64,000 nucleotides of DNA from UBA2561 sp964577275. GTDB lineage: Bacteria > Bacteroidota > Bacteroidia > Cytophagales > Thermoflexibacteraceae. Below, piece after piece: positions 18,420 to 25,417 of this stretch. Made by a program: the position numbers and the translations under genes. The notes under the pieces are model-generated. The model did no database searches, was not told where the DNA came from, and saw only the letters and a list, made by a program, of their open reading frames with translations. The stretch lies in contig CAZNYR010000004.1 in the NCBI GenBank assembly GCA_964577275.1, forward strand, positions 19,293 to 83,292, in the 5' to 3' direction. Every line of letters begins with the position of its first letter. Positions within the stretch are counted from its first letter, which is position 1.

Positions 18420-19829
18420 TTAATTTTTACCATATTTCTGTATCAGTTGTGCGTACCGCCGTTGCGCTACGCCCGTAGTCGCCTCGCCAATTCGGAGTGT
18501 TGTTAAGCCTGAATAATGAGCATCTCGGATGGCATCTTCGATATTATCCCAGCCCCTATCATGCTGAATACCAGAGGCTAAGGCATTTTCGCCTTTAATC
18601 GTAATGTGTAATTTGTGGGCAATACTTCCGACCCAACGTACCAAAGTTTTGGCTTTCGAGCCAGCCTCCTCGCCTCCTTCGTCATCGCTCATTTCCAGAC
18701 AGGTAAAATGCAAAACGACCCGTTTACGCAAATATGGCGGGATAATATTTTCGATAATTTTTCGGTAACCGAATCCATTTTTTTCCGCCTGATTATCGTA
18801 AGAAGGGATTAATCCAGCGCACATTTCGGCACTTCGGGGCATTTGTGTATCGACAATTCGCCAGTGAATGCCCGGTATTTTGAAACCAATCGGCACATCT
18901 GCCCAGTGATTTTCCTTAAAAATATCGGCGGTCATTTTGAGCATTTTTCGCCCATGATTTATCAACGATTCGTTGTACCAATCCATAAATTCACGTCCAT
19001 AAAGCGTCATTTTATGAGCATTACTTTTGAAAAAAACATCCGCATCATCCGGAGGATGAACTTGGTCAAAAGAATAGAGTTCGACTCCCCATGCCTTATT
19101 TAATGCCTTGATAGTCCGATACTTATTCTTGATTTGTGTCCTAAAATCCTGAAGGGCAAGCCTCGAATAACACTGCAATCGCCCACGATTCGGATAATTT
19201 CCGTTATCGTGATAATTATATGACGGATAGCGCAATTCGCCCGCCGCCCCAAAACTGACATTCAGCTCTTCCATCAAATGGGTTTTGGAAGCATATTTTT
19301 GTTTGAAATTTTCCAAAAAACGAGCATAAATCGGCAAGACAAATTTATCTGCCCAAAGTGCAATAATTTCGTGATTAGAAGTCCCTTCTTCACTGACATA
19401 TTTAAGGTCTTCGGCAGATTCGATTTCGGGATTCTCAGCCACTAATTTTCGCCAAATCCATTCGGGCAGAGGCTGTCGGTGTTCATCCCCCACGTTGGGT
19501 CCGCACATATGAAATGACATAATCGGCATCCATTTTAACCCTGTTTGTTCTATTTTTTGTAGAATTTTGTCATAATACGTCCAATTATAAACCCCATCTG
19601 TCGCCTCGACCAATCCCCACCATACGTCCGTACTGACGGCAGTAATGCCCATTTCTTTCGCAATTTGTAATTGATTTTCAAACGTTTTCCATTCATTTTC
19701 TTCAACAAAAAGCGGTGCCATTACATTGCCCGTAAAAGGCGTTTTTTGTCCCAAAGAACCAAATGTGGTGAGCAAAAAAGTATAAACCGTGTCGTATATT
19801 TTCTGGATAATTGGTGTCATAAATTTCAA
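18420..19829 (-). CDS. Beta-amylase (glycoside hydrolase family 14)
   Basis: A 469-residue GH14 enzyme that releases beta-maltose from the non-reducing end of alpha-1,4-glucans. Family landmarks are VSTDVWWGLVE, GVYNWTYYDKILQKI, the substrate loop SFHMCGPNVGD (residues 105-115), the acid catalyst Glu198 in SFGAAGELRYPSY, GFKIPGIHWRI (315-325), HFTCLEMSDDE, and the base Glu414 in IKGENALASG. Both catalytic glutamates are present, so it should be active. The N-terminal 30 residues contain a weakly hydrophobic stretch (IYDTVYTFLLTTFGSLGQ) but no clear cleavage site, so location is uncertain. GH14 is mostly known from plants and some Bacillus-type bacteria; in Bacteroidota it is sparse. No other starch genes lie nearby. 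Confidence 0.93.
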   Translation of the reverse strand: MKFMTPIIQKIYDTVYTFLLTTFGSLGQKTPFTGNVMAPLFVEENEWKTFENQLQIAKEMGITAVSTDVWWGLVEATDGVYNWTYYDKILQKIEQTGLKWMPIMSFHMCGPNVGDEHRQPLPEWIWRKLVAENPEIESAEDLKYVSEEGTSNHEIIALWADKFVLPIYARFLENFKQKYASKTHLMEELNVSFGAAGELRYPSYNYHDNGNYPNRGRLQCYSRLALQDFRTQIKNKYRTIKALNKAWGVELYSFDQVHPPDDADVFFKSNAHKMTLYGREFMDWYNESLINHGRKMLKMTADIFKENHWADVPIGFKIPGIHWRIVDTQMPRSAEMCAGLIPSYDNQAEKNGFGYRKIIENIIPPYLRKRVVLHFTCLEMSDDEGGEEAGSKAKTLVRWVGSIAHKLHITIKGENALASGIQHDRGWDNIEDAIRDAHYSGLTTLRIGEATTGVAQRRYAQLIQKYGKN

Positions 19830-20145
19830 ATGAATTTAAAATAGATTTTGTGTTAATTGTTCCTAAAATCTTAATATAATATTCTGATAATCAATACTAT
19901 AAAAAATATCGAAATGCTTTCAAACGATGAAATACGGATGGTATAACTTCAAAAACCAAATACGAAATTACGATACATTCTACTGAAAAACAATCCACTA
20001 CAAGACATTTTTCAGCCTCTACAAAAAGTCATAAAGCATTTAACTTTGATTTAAAAAACTGATTTTCAAATAATTACATTTTGTTTATGTGTATTATTTA
20101 TTTTGATGTACTGATTGATTTCCTGCAAATTGTAAAGGATTACGT
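19830..20145. other. Intergenic region between divergent genes, no gene seen
   Basis: About 315 bp of AT-rich sequence between the leftward beta-amylase gene and the kdsB promoter. It contains one copy of the recurrent palindrome TGATAATCA at 19885. No coding or RNA gene is apparent. Confidence 0.5.
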
Positions 20146-20153
20146 TATATTTG
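20146..20153 (+). promoter_or_regulatory. Likely kdsB promoter, -7 element
   Basis: TATATTTG fits the Bacteroidota TAnnTTTG element, with CTG at the -33 position (20 bp spacing). Transcription would start near 20160, after an upstream in-frame TTG at 20151. This supports the ATG at 20181 as the start. Confidence 0.55.
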
Positions 20154-20180
20154 GCTGTATTTTTCCAAAAAAATAATGTC

Positions 20181-20936
20181 ATGTCCTCAAAAACCATAGG
20201 AATTATCCCCGCACGTTATGCCTCAACCCGTTTTCCTGCCAAAGCACTGGCGGATATTGCAGGCAAACCCATGATTCGGCGGGTGTATGAACAAGCCTTA
20301 AAAACCCAAAATTTGGATGCCGTTTATGTGGCAACTGACCACCCAAAAATCATGCAAACCGTTCAGGATTTCGGGGGGAAAGCCATTTTGACCTCGCCCC
20401 AAACCCCCACAGGAACGGCGCGCTGTGCGGAAGCAGTGGCACAAATTTCGGAAAAATTCGATTTCGTAATTAATATTCAAGGTGATGAACCGTTTATTCA
20501 TCCCGAACAGATTGGTTTGATACAAAAAAGTCTGGAACATACTGATTGTCAAATTGCTACGCTGGCAATTCCTATTCGGGATGCTGCCACGTTATTTAAT
20601 CCCAATGTGGTCAAAGTGGTATTTGGAACAACTCAAAAGGCATTATATTTTAGTCGGCATCCCATTCCATTTGTGCGTGAAGTTCCTGAAAATGAATGGC
20701 TTATGAATCATCACTATTTCAAACATATCGGAATTTATGGTTTTCGTTCGGCGGTTTTGGCGCAAATCGTCAAATTGCCTCATTCCAAACTCGAAAAAGC
20801 CGAATCGTTGGAACAACTTGGTTGGCTGGAAAATGGCTATACGATTTCCGTAGCAAAAACTTCGCACGAAAGTCATGGCGTTGATACGCCCGAAGATTTG
20901 GCTAATATCCTGAAAATCAATACGATAAATTTTTAA
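20181..20936 (+). CDS. kdsB: 3-deoxy-manno-octulosonate cytidylyltransferase (CMP-KDO synthetase)
   Basis: A 251-residue KdsB. It activates KDO with CTP to CMP-KDO, the donor for the inner core of lipopolysaccharide, in the cytoplasm. The nucleotide-binding N-terminus IGIIPARYASTRFPAKALADI is textbook. VINIQGDEPFIHPEQIGL, FSRHPIPFVRE, HIGIYGFRSAVL and HGVDTPEDL are also conserved. I use the ATG at 20181; an in-frame TTG at 20151 adds ten non-conserved residues and overlaps the promoter element. It converges with the Crp/Fnr regulator gene 9 bp further on. Confidence 0.97.
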   Translation: MSSKTIGIIPARYASTRFPAKALADIAGKPMIRRVYEQALKTQNLDAVYVATDHPKIMQTVQDFGGKAILTSPQTPTGTARCAEAVAQISEKFDFVINIQGDEPFIHPEQIGLIQKSLEHTDCQIATLAIPIRDAATLFNPNVVKVVFGTTQKALYFSRHPIPFVREVPENEWLMNHHYFKHIGIYGFRSAVLAQIVKLPHSKLEKAESLEQLGWLENGYTISVAKTSHESHGVDTPEDLANILKINTINF

Positions 20937-20945
20937 AATGCCAAT

Positions 20946-21641
20946 TTATGCCGATAAATTCGTCATTTTTTTCAGTCGAGGAATATCGGTCAAAATAATA
21001 TTGCGCTGCTGAATTTCGATTAAATGCTCCTCCCGAAATTCCTTGAGCAACCGCCCTAAACTTTCGCGCGCCGTGCCAATCATGTTTGCCAAATCCTCAC
21101 GAGGCAGCCGTATTTGGGTTTGCTCTTGATTGAGTTCCCGATAACGCCGTTCCAAAATCAATAAAAATAGTGCCAGACGCTCACGTAACGACCTGTGCGC
21201 CAATATCGTGATGATATTTACCAACACCCCAAATTCATGCGCCATATTTTGAATCAATAAAGTCCGAAGGGATGGAATCTGCGCTAATAATTTTTGAAAA
21301 TTTGATTTTCGGATAAATAACATTTCGCACTCTTCGAGTGCTTCGCACGAATCTTCGTAACATTCATCACATAAAAGCGGATGATAGCCCAATAAATCGC
21401 CAGATTTATAAATATAAAAAATCTGTTCTTTGCCATCCGCCCCTACTTTAAAAATTTTTGCTCTGCCTTTGGTCAGGAAAAATATGCCTGTCGGAATGCC
21501 ATCTTCATAAAAAATTAATTTCTTCTTTTTGAATATAAGTCGCTCAAAATGAGAGGATACCAGATTTTGTGCTTCACTATTCAAAGACGTAAATATTTTA
21601 TCACTTTGGAAATCAAATTTATTCAGGTCAAGGGACATCAT
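20946..21641 (-). CDS. Crp/Fnr-family transcriptional regulator with a cysteine cluster
   Basis: About 231 residues from the Met-Met pair at 21641/21638. An in-frame start further upstream would add a hydrophobic, non-conserved segment and is rejected. The cNMP-binding-like jelly roll covers about 30-120 (IFFLTKGRAKIFKVGADGKEQIFYI, SGDLLGY). A dimer helix and winged helix-turn-helix follow (LPREDLANMIGTARESLGRLLKEF is the recognition region). The segment LLCDECYEDSCEALEECEML places four cysteines in the pattern C-x2-C-x4-C-x5-C where relatives usually have Ser, Ala or Asp. A redox, oxygen, NO or metal-sensing role is possible but unproven. The cAMP-specific Arg/Ser pair is not evident. A 33-bp imperfect palindrome lies 40 bp upstream. 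Confidence 0.9.
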   Translation of the reverse strand: MMSLDLNKFDFQSDKIFTSLNSEAQNLVSSHFERLIFKKKKLIFYEDGIPTGIFFLTKGRAKIFKVGADGKEQIFYIYKSGDLLGYHPLLCDECYEDSCEALEECEMLFIRKSNFQKLLAQIPSLRTLLIQNMAHEFGVLVNIITILAHRSLRERLALFLLILERRYRELNQEQTQIRLPREDLANMIGTARESLGRLLKEFREEHLIEIQQRNIILTDIPRLKKMTNLSA

Positions 21642-21680
21642 GTTTTTGACATAAAGATAAAACAAAAATGTAATTATAAT

Positions 21681-21713
21681 CACATAAAAATATAACAAAT
21701 ATCTTTTTATGTG
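21681..21713. promoter_or_regulatory. 33-bp imperfect palindrome upstream of the Crp/Fnr gene
   Basis: Perfect 10-bp arms CACATAAAAA and TTTTTATGTG flank an AT-rich 13-base centre. It sits 40 bp upstream of the regulator start and 30 bp upstream of a possible rightward small gene. It could be an operator, perhaps for autoregulation, but this is inference from position and symmetry. It is longer than a standard Crp site. Confidence 0.4.
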
Positions 21714-21742
21714 ATTTTTATTTTCTTGACTTTTGTATTATT

Positions 21743-22096
21743 ATGTTTAGACGAAGTAAAATCATATTACCTTTTGTCGCTTTTATCTTGCTTTTATTTT
21801 TTACAAGCATGGAAGCGCATCTGTTTTTGGCTCAACTGGAAGACCTCGAAGAAGTCCAACAGGAAGAGCGAGAAACCGAAAAGGAAATTGATGAGCTTCG
21901 AGAATGGAAAAAAGACGAATCTAAGTGGACAAGCAATGGCGATAATGATTTCGACTTTGATTGTCCCGATTATTATACATTTTTTTATGGACTTTGTCAA
22001 GATAATTGGGTAGCGACCAAGCCAAGTTGTCAGGCGTTTGATAAGGCTCATTCCTCGCTTTACCTCCTTTACTGTGCTCTAAAGTTAGATTGCTAA
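21743..22096 (+). CDS. Possible small exported protein
   Basis: A 117-codon frame that I do not recognise. A short basic start and hydrophobic segment (MFRRSKIILPFVAFILLLFFTSMEA) look like a signal peptide or membrane anchor. Next come a strongly charged, acidic helix (EDLEEVQQEERETEKEIDELREWKK) and a Cys-containing tail (four cysteines). The second half is less protein-like (SSLYLLYCALKLDC), and a different 100-codon frame overlaps it. Its position just past the palindrome that precedes the Crp/Fnr gene would fit a divergent gene. Whether it is translated is uncertain. Confidence 0.35.
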   Translation: MFRRSKIILPFVAFILLLFFTSMEAHLFLAQLEDLEEVQQEERETEKEIDELREWKKDESKWTSNGDNDFDFDCPDYYTFFYGLCQDNWVATKPSCQAFDKAHSSLYLLYCALKLDC

Positions 22097-22408
22097 ACTA
22101 CCTTTCTGAATGCTTTTTGTAGGCAACTTTTGACGATTATGCTCGCCGTAGTGTACATTTATTGATTTTATAACAAACTGTATATCAATTTATTACCAAG
22201 TTTTTAGCTCAAAAAAAATGGCTAATACTTGAACGTGCGATTTCGTGTCAGAAAACTGTCCATTTTACATCATTCGGTGCTACGATATTTTTATCAGAAA
22301 TCATGGTATGCTGAATGACTTTCCTGAAAATCATACTTCATAAAGTATTGATAATCAAAATTTTATATCCAATTTATAACATTCACTTTGGTAAAATTTA
22401 TTTCAAAA
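22097..22408. other. Intergenic region before the SulP-type gene
   Basis: About 310 bp, AT-rich. It includes a TGATAATCA palindrome copy at 22349. I see no gene or clear promoter match. Confidence 0.4.
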
Positions 22409-23689
22409 ATGAAAACGATTAAAGCACAATTTCAATATATTCAGCGAGATGCAATCGCAGGTATCGTTACGGGCATTATGGCAGTTCCTTTGACTGTCGG
22501 GATTTGTTTGATGTCCGAATATCCAATTCAAACAGGTTTAGTAACCGTATTTTTTGCCTGTATTATCGGTTTTGTCGCGTATTTATTTAAACCAGGTAAT
22601 TATGTCGGTGTACCGGGCGTTGCCGCAGGATTAGCACCCGCTTTGGCGTTGGGCGTACATACGTTTGGCATGGAAAATATGCCATTTTTGATATTTTTGA
22701 CCGCTACGATGCAGGCTGTCATTTGGAAATACGATTTGGAAAAATACATTTTGAAAACCGTACCGCATTATTTGGTCGAAGGACTTTTGGCGGGTGTAGG
22801 CTTAAAAATTGCCATGAAATTTCTGCCTTTTACTTATGAAACTACCTCAAATACAGGTGCTTGGCTGACCGAAGAACGGCTCATCATGCTCGGATTATCG
22901 GCAGTTTTTATGGTGTTATTTGTGTATCTTTATTACAAATACAAAAAGACAAAACCGGGCATTCCGTATTTTGTGATTTTGACATTAGGCATCGCAACTA
23001 CGTTTTTTATCGAAATGCCCATGCTCCATATTGATAGCAGTTCGATGCGCTTTATTTTACCGATTCCGCATCTGGATATCACTACAATTCAGGGACTTAG
23101 CACCTTAGTTTTGATGTTTGGCTATGCGCTGATGTTGGCTTCGATTGATGTGATTGAGCAAGTGATGAGCAACGTAGCGATTGAAAAAATCGACCCACTC
23201 AACCGAAAATGCGACACCAATAATAGTTTGTATGCCATTTGGATTGCAAATATGGGCGCATCATTTTTTGGTGGCATGACCAATCTGGACGGCTTAGCCA
23301 AAGGCACAACCAACGCCACGGCGGGCGCAATGACCAAAGTTTCTAATCTGTTTGTGGCGTTAGTTATCGGAATTGTCGTGCTTTTTCCTGCGGTTATGTT
23401 GGCGCATTTACCCAAATATGTATTGGGAATCATCATGATTTATACGGGCTGGAAAATGATTGCGGGCTTGAAAAATATCAGACGACAAGGCAGTTATGCC
23501 TTCGGATTGGCTATTGCTACGGGTTTATTGGTTTTTCAATTAGGCATTTTTGAAGGACTTTTGATTGCCCTGGCTTTTCATGGCGTTGTTCGTTATTTCA
23601 AACTGAGAAAAGAAGGCTGTTCACTTTATGAAATAAAACAACAATTCTTGAATAAATATCGCCAAGAACCCATTTCTGTTAAGCATTAA
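22409..23689 (+). CDS. SulP-type inorganic anion transporter lacking a STAS domain
   Basis: A 426-residue polytopic membrane protein with about 10-12 hydrophobic helices. The start AIAGIVTGIMAVPLTVGICLMSEYPIQTGLVTVFFACIIGFV is the SulP-type first transmembrane block. GVPGVAAGLAPALALGV and the later SFFGGMTNLDGLAKGTTNATAGAMTKVSNLFVALV match the family core with its paired inverted repeats. It ends about 40 residues after the last helix, so the C-terminal cytoplasmic STAS domain of typical SulP proteins is absent. Substrates in the family are sulfate, bicarbonate and other anions; none can be assigned. I start at the ATG at 22409 (MKTIKAQF); an in-frame TTG seven codons earlier is less likely. 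No carbonic anhydrase is adjacent. It has its own terminator. Confidence 0.85.
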   Translation: MKTIKAQFQYIQRDAIAGIVTGIMAVPLTVGICLMSEYPIQTGLVTVFFACIIGFVAYLFKPGNYVGVPGVAAGLAPALALGVHTFGMENMPFLIFLTATMQAVIWKYDLEKYILKTVPHYLVEGLLAGVGLKIAMKFLPFTYETTSNTGAWLTEERLIMLGLSAVFMVLFVYLYYKYKKTKPGIPYFVILTLGIATTFFIEMPMLHIDSSSMRFILPIPHLDITTIQGLSTLVLMFGYALMLASIDVIEQVMSNVAIEKIDPLNRKCDTNNSLYAIWIANMGASFFGGMTNLDGLAKGTTNATAGAMTKVSNLFVALVIGIVVLFPAVMLAHLPKYVLGIIMIYTGWKMIAGLKNIRRQGSYAFGLAIATGLLVFQLGIFEGLLIALAFHGVVRYFKLRKEGCSLYEIKQQFLNKYRQEPISVKH

Positions 23690-23720
23690 CATAATATAGT
23701 AAAATAACATTTTATGATTA

Positions 23721-23757
23721 AAAAAACCTTCAGGATTAACTTTTTGAAGGTTTTTTT
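23721..23757 (+). terminator. Terminator after SulP-type gene
   Basis: A 12-bp stem (AAAAAACCTTCA / TGAAGGTTTTTT) followed by a T-run. Confidence 0.85.
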
Positions 23758-23858
23758 GTTTAAACTTATAACTCGCTAAAAATCAGTGGCTTACAATTTT
23801 AAAAACTACTAATTTTATCGAACAAATCCTTTAAAACCGTCCAAAATAGAACGTACCC

Positions 23859-24032
23859 TTAGACATTCGTCTTGAGTTTTTCGATTTCTTGAAGAATAAT
23901 TTCTGCCTCGGCGGTTTTTTGGTCGCTGGCTTTGCGGTCGGTTCGAGAAAGCACAAAGGCTTCGTGCATTAATTTTTCGTAACGTTTTCGCAATTTCTGT
24001 TCGGGAGTTTGCTTCTTAAATAAATTAAACAT
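23859..24032 (-). CDS. Lacal_2735-family small protein
   Basis: A 57-residue gene that starts MFNLFKKQTPEQKLRKRYEK, continues through LMHEAFVLSRTDRKASDQKT and AEAEIILQEIEKLK, and ends TNV. The pattern FxLFKKK...KL.K.YEKLxxEAxxLSxTxRKASDxKxAEAxxIxxxIE is that of the small, highly charged cytoplasmic proteins named Lacal_2735 in Bacteroidota. The assignment comes from memory of that pattern. It is predicted to be a helical hairpin; function is unknown. It lies alone between the SulP-type gene (rightward, terminated) and the lycopene cyclase gene (rightward). Confidence 0.85.
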   Translation of the reverse strand: MFNLFKKQTPEQKLRKRYEKLMHEAFVLSRTDRKASDQKTAEAEIILQEIEKLKTNV

Positions 24033-24207
24033 AAGCATTTCATTTTTAGATGATTACAGAGCTTTTAACCATAACCTTACCTCAAGACTTTTTGTTTCCT
24101 AAACGATTTTTTTCGTGCTAATTTGACAAACAACTGCCGCATTCTTGGGTTTACATGAATATTTTATCATATTGCCTCAACACTGACCACTCAAAACGAG
24201 TACCTAA

Positions 24208-25377
24208 ATGACCCATTTCGATTATATCATTGCGGGCGGAGGATGTGCAGGATTAAGCCTTGCTTATCACCTGATAAACAGTCCTTTACAAAATAAATCA
24301 ATCCTCATTATTGATAAAGATAAAAAAATTAATAACGACCGTACATGGAGTTTTTGGACGGATAAGTCCACTTTATTTGACCATATCGTATTTCGACAAT
24401 GGCATAAAATTGAAATCGTGGATGATACCCGACATTTTATCCGACCACTCGAACGATTGACCTACAAAATGATTCGGGCAGAGGACTTTTATCAAGAAAC
24501 TTATCAGCAACTTTCAAAAAGTTCTCATGTTAAATTTTTATTAGGGTTTATTGAAAAAATACAAACCAATGATAAGTCCGCAAGCCTCACGGTCAATGGA
24601 CAAACCTACACCGCTGATTATATTTTTGATTCTCGTTTTGCGAATAATTCTCTGAATCGACAGCATCCAGATTATCATTTTTTAATGCAACATTTCAAGG
24701 GCTGGTTTATTCAAAGCCCTACACCATGCTTTGATAATCAGAAAGTTACGATGTTTGATTTCCGTGTAGCCCAAGAAAATGAAGTGCGTTTTGTTTATAC
24801 GTTGCCCTTTGACGATTCGACCGCATTAGTCGAATATACGGTCTTCTCGGATAATTTGCTTCCTGCCCAAAAGTACGATTCCGAACTGGAACAGTATATT
24901 AGAAAAATCCTAAAAATCAAAAATTACGAAATTTTAGAAACCGAAAAAGGAGTGATTCCGATGACCGATTTTAAGTTTCAAAAACAAATCGGGCGAAGGG
25001 TCATCAATATTGGCACAAACGGCGGGGCGTGCAAGGCTTCGACAGGCTATGCTTTCCTGCGTATCCAGCGCGAATCCGAAAAAATTGTCCGCTCTTTGAT
25101 GCGCGATAATTCGCCTTTTTATACTCAAAAAATGCGTTTTCGGCATCAAACTTACGACTCATTGTTACTCAATATTATGCAACGAAACGGCGGAAGTATT
25201 CACGAAATTTTTATGCAACTCTTTGAAAATAACCCCATTGACCGCATTTTATATTTTCTGGATGAACGAAGTTCTCCCATTCAAGATTTCAAAATCATGA
25301 ACTCCGTCCCGCCTGCCCCTTTTCTGAAATCTATCCGAAATATTTTTTTGTCTAAACCACTCAAAAAATCTGAATAA
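24208..25377 (+). CDS. crtY: Lycopene beta-cyclase (CrtY type)
   Basis: A 389-residue FAD-dependent lycopene cyclase that turns lycopene ends into beta-ionone rings on the way to beta-carotene and zeaxanthin-type pigments. Landmarks are the dinucleotide-binding N-terminus DYIIAGGGCAGLSLAYHL (residues 5-22), DRTWSFW (45-51), YKMIRAEDFY, IFDSRF, GWFIQS, MFDFRV and the C-terminal GTNGGACKASTGYAFLRIQ. Length and layout are those of the bacterial CrtY/CrtL group in Bacteroidota. No other crt gene lies in the window, so the rest of the pathway must be elsewhere. It is followed 40 bp later by the beta-lactamase-fold gene on the same strand; co-transcription is possible but functionally unexplained. 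Confidence 0.93.
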   Translation: MTHFDYIIAGGGCAGLSLAYHLINSPLQNKSILIIDKDKKINNDRTWSFWTDKSTLFDHIVFRQWHKIEIVDDTRHFIRPLERLTYKMIRAEDFYQETYQQLSKSSHVKFLLGFIEKIQTNDKSASLTVNGQTYTADYIFDSRFANNSLNRQHPDYHFLMQHFKGWFIQSPTPCFDNQKVTMFDFRVAQENEVRFVYTLPFDDSTALVEYTVFSDNLLPAQKYDSELEQYIRKILKIKNYEILETEKGVIPMTDFKFQKQIGRRVINIGTNGGACKASTGYAFLRIQRESEKIVRSLMRDNSPFYTQKMRFRHQTYDSLLLNIMQRNGGSIHEIFMQLFENNPIDRILYFLDERSSPIQDFKIMNSVPPAPFLKSIRNIFLSKPLKKSE

Positions 25378-25417
25378 ATTTTAATAAAACCTTGAAAAAT
25401 CACATCACAATAAATTT

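Noticed and set aside
21711..22013. 100-codon frame overlapping the possible exported protein
   Set aside because: Its composition (repeated Lys/Ser runs after a cysteine-rich hydrophobic stretch) is less protein-like than the 117-codon frame; only one can be real and neither is sure.
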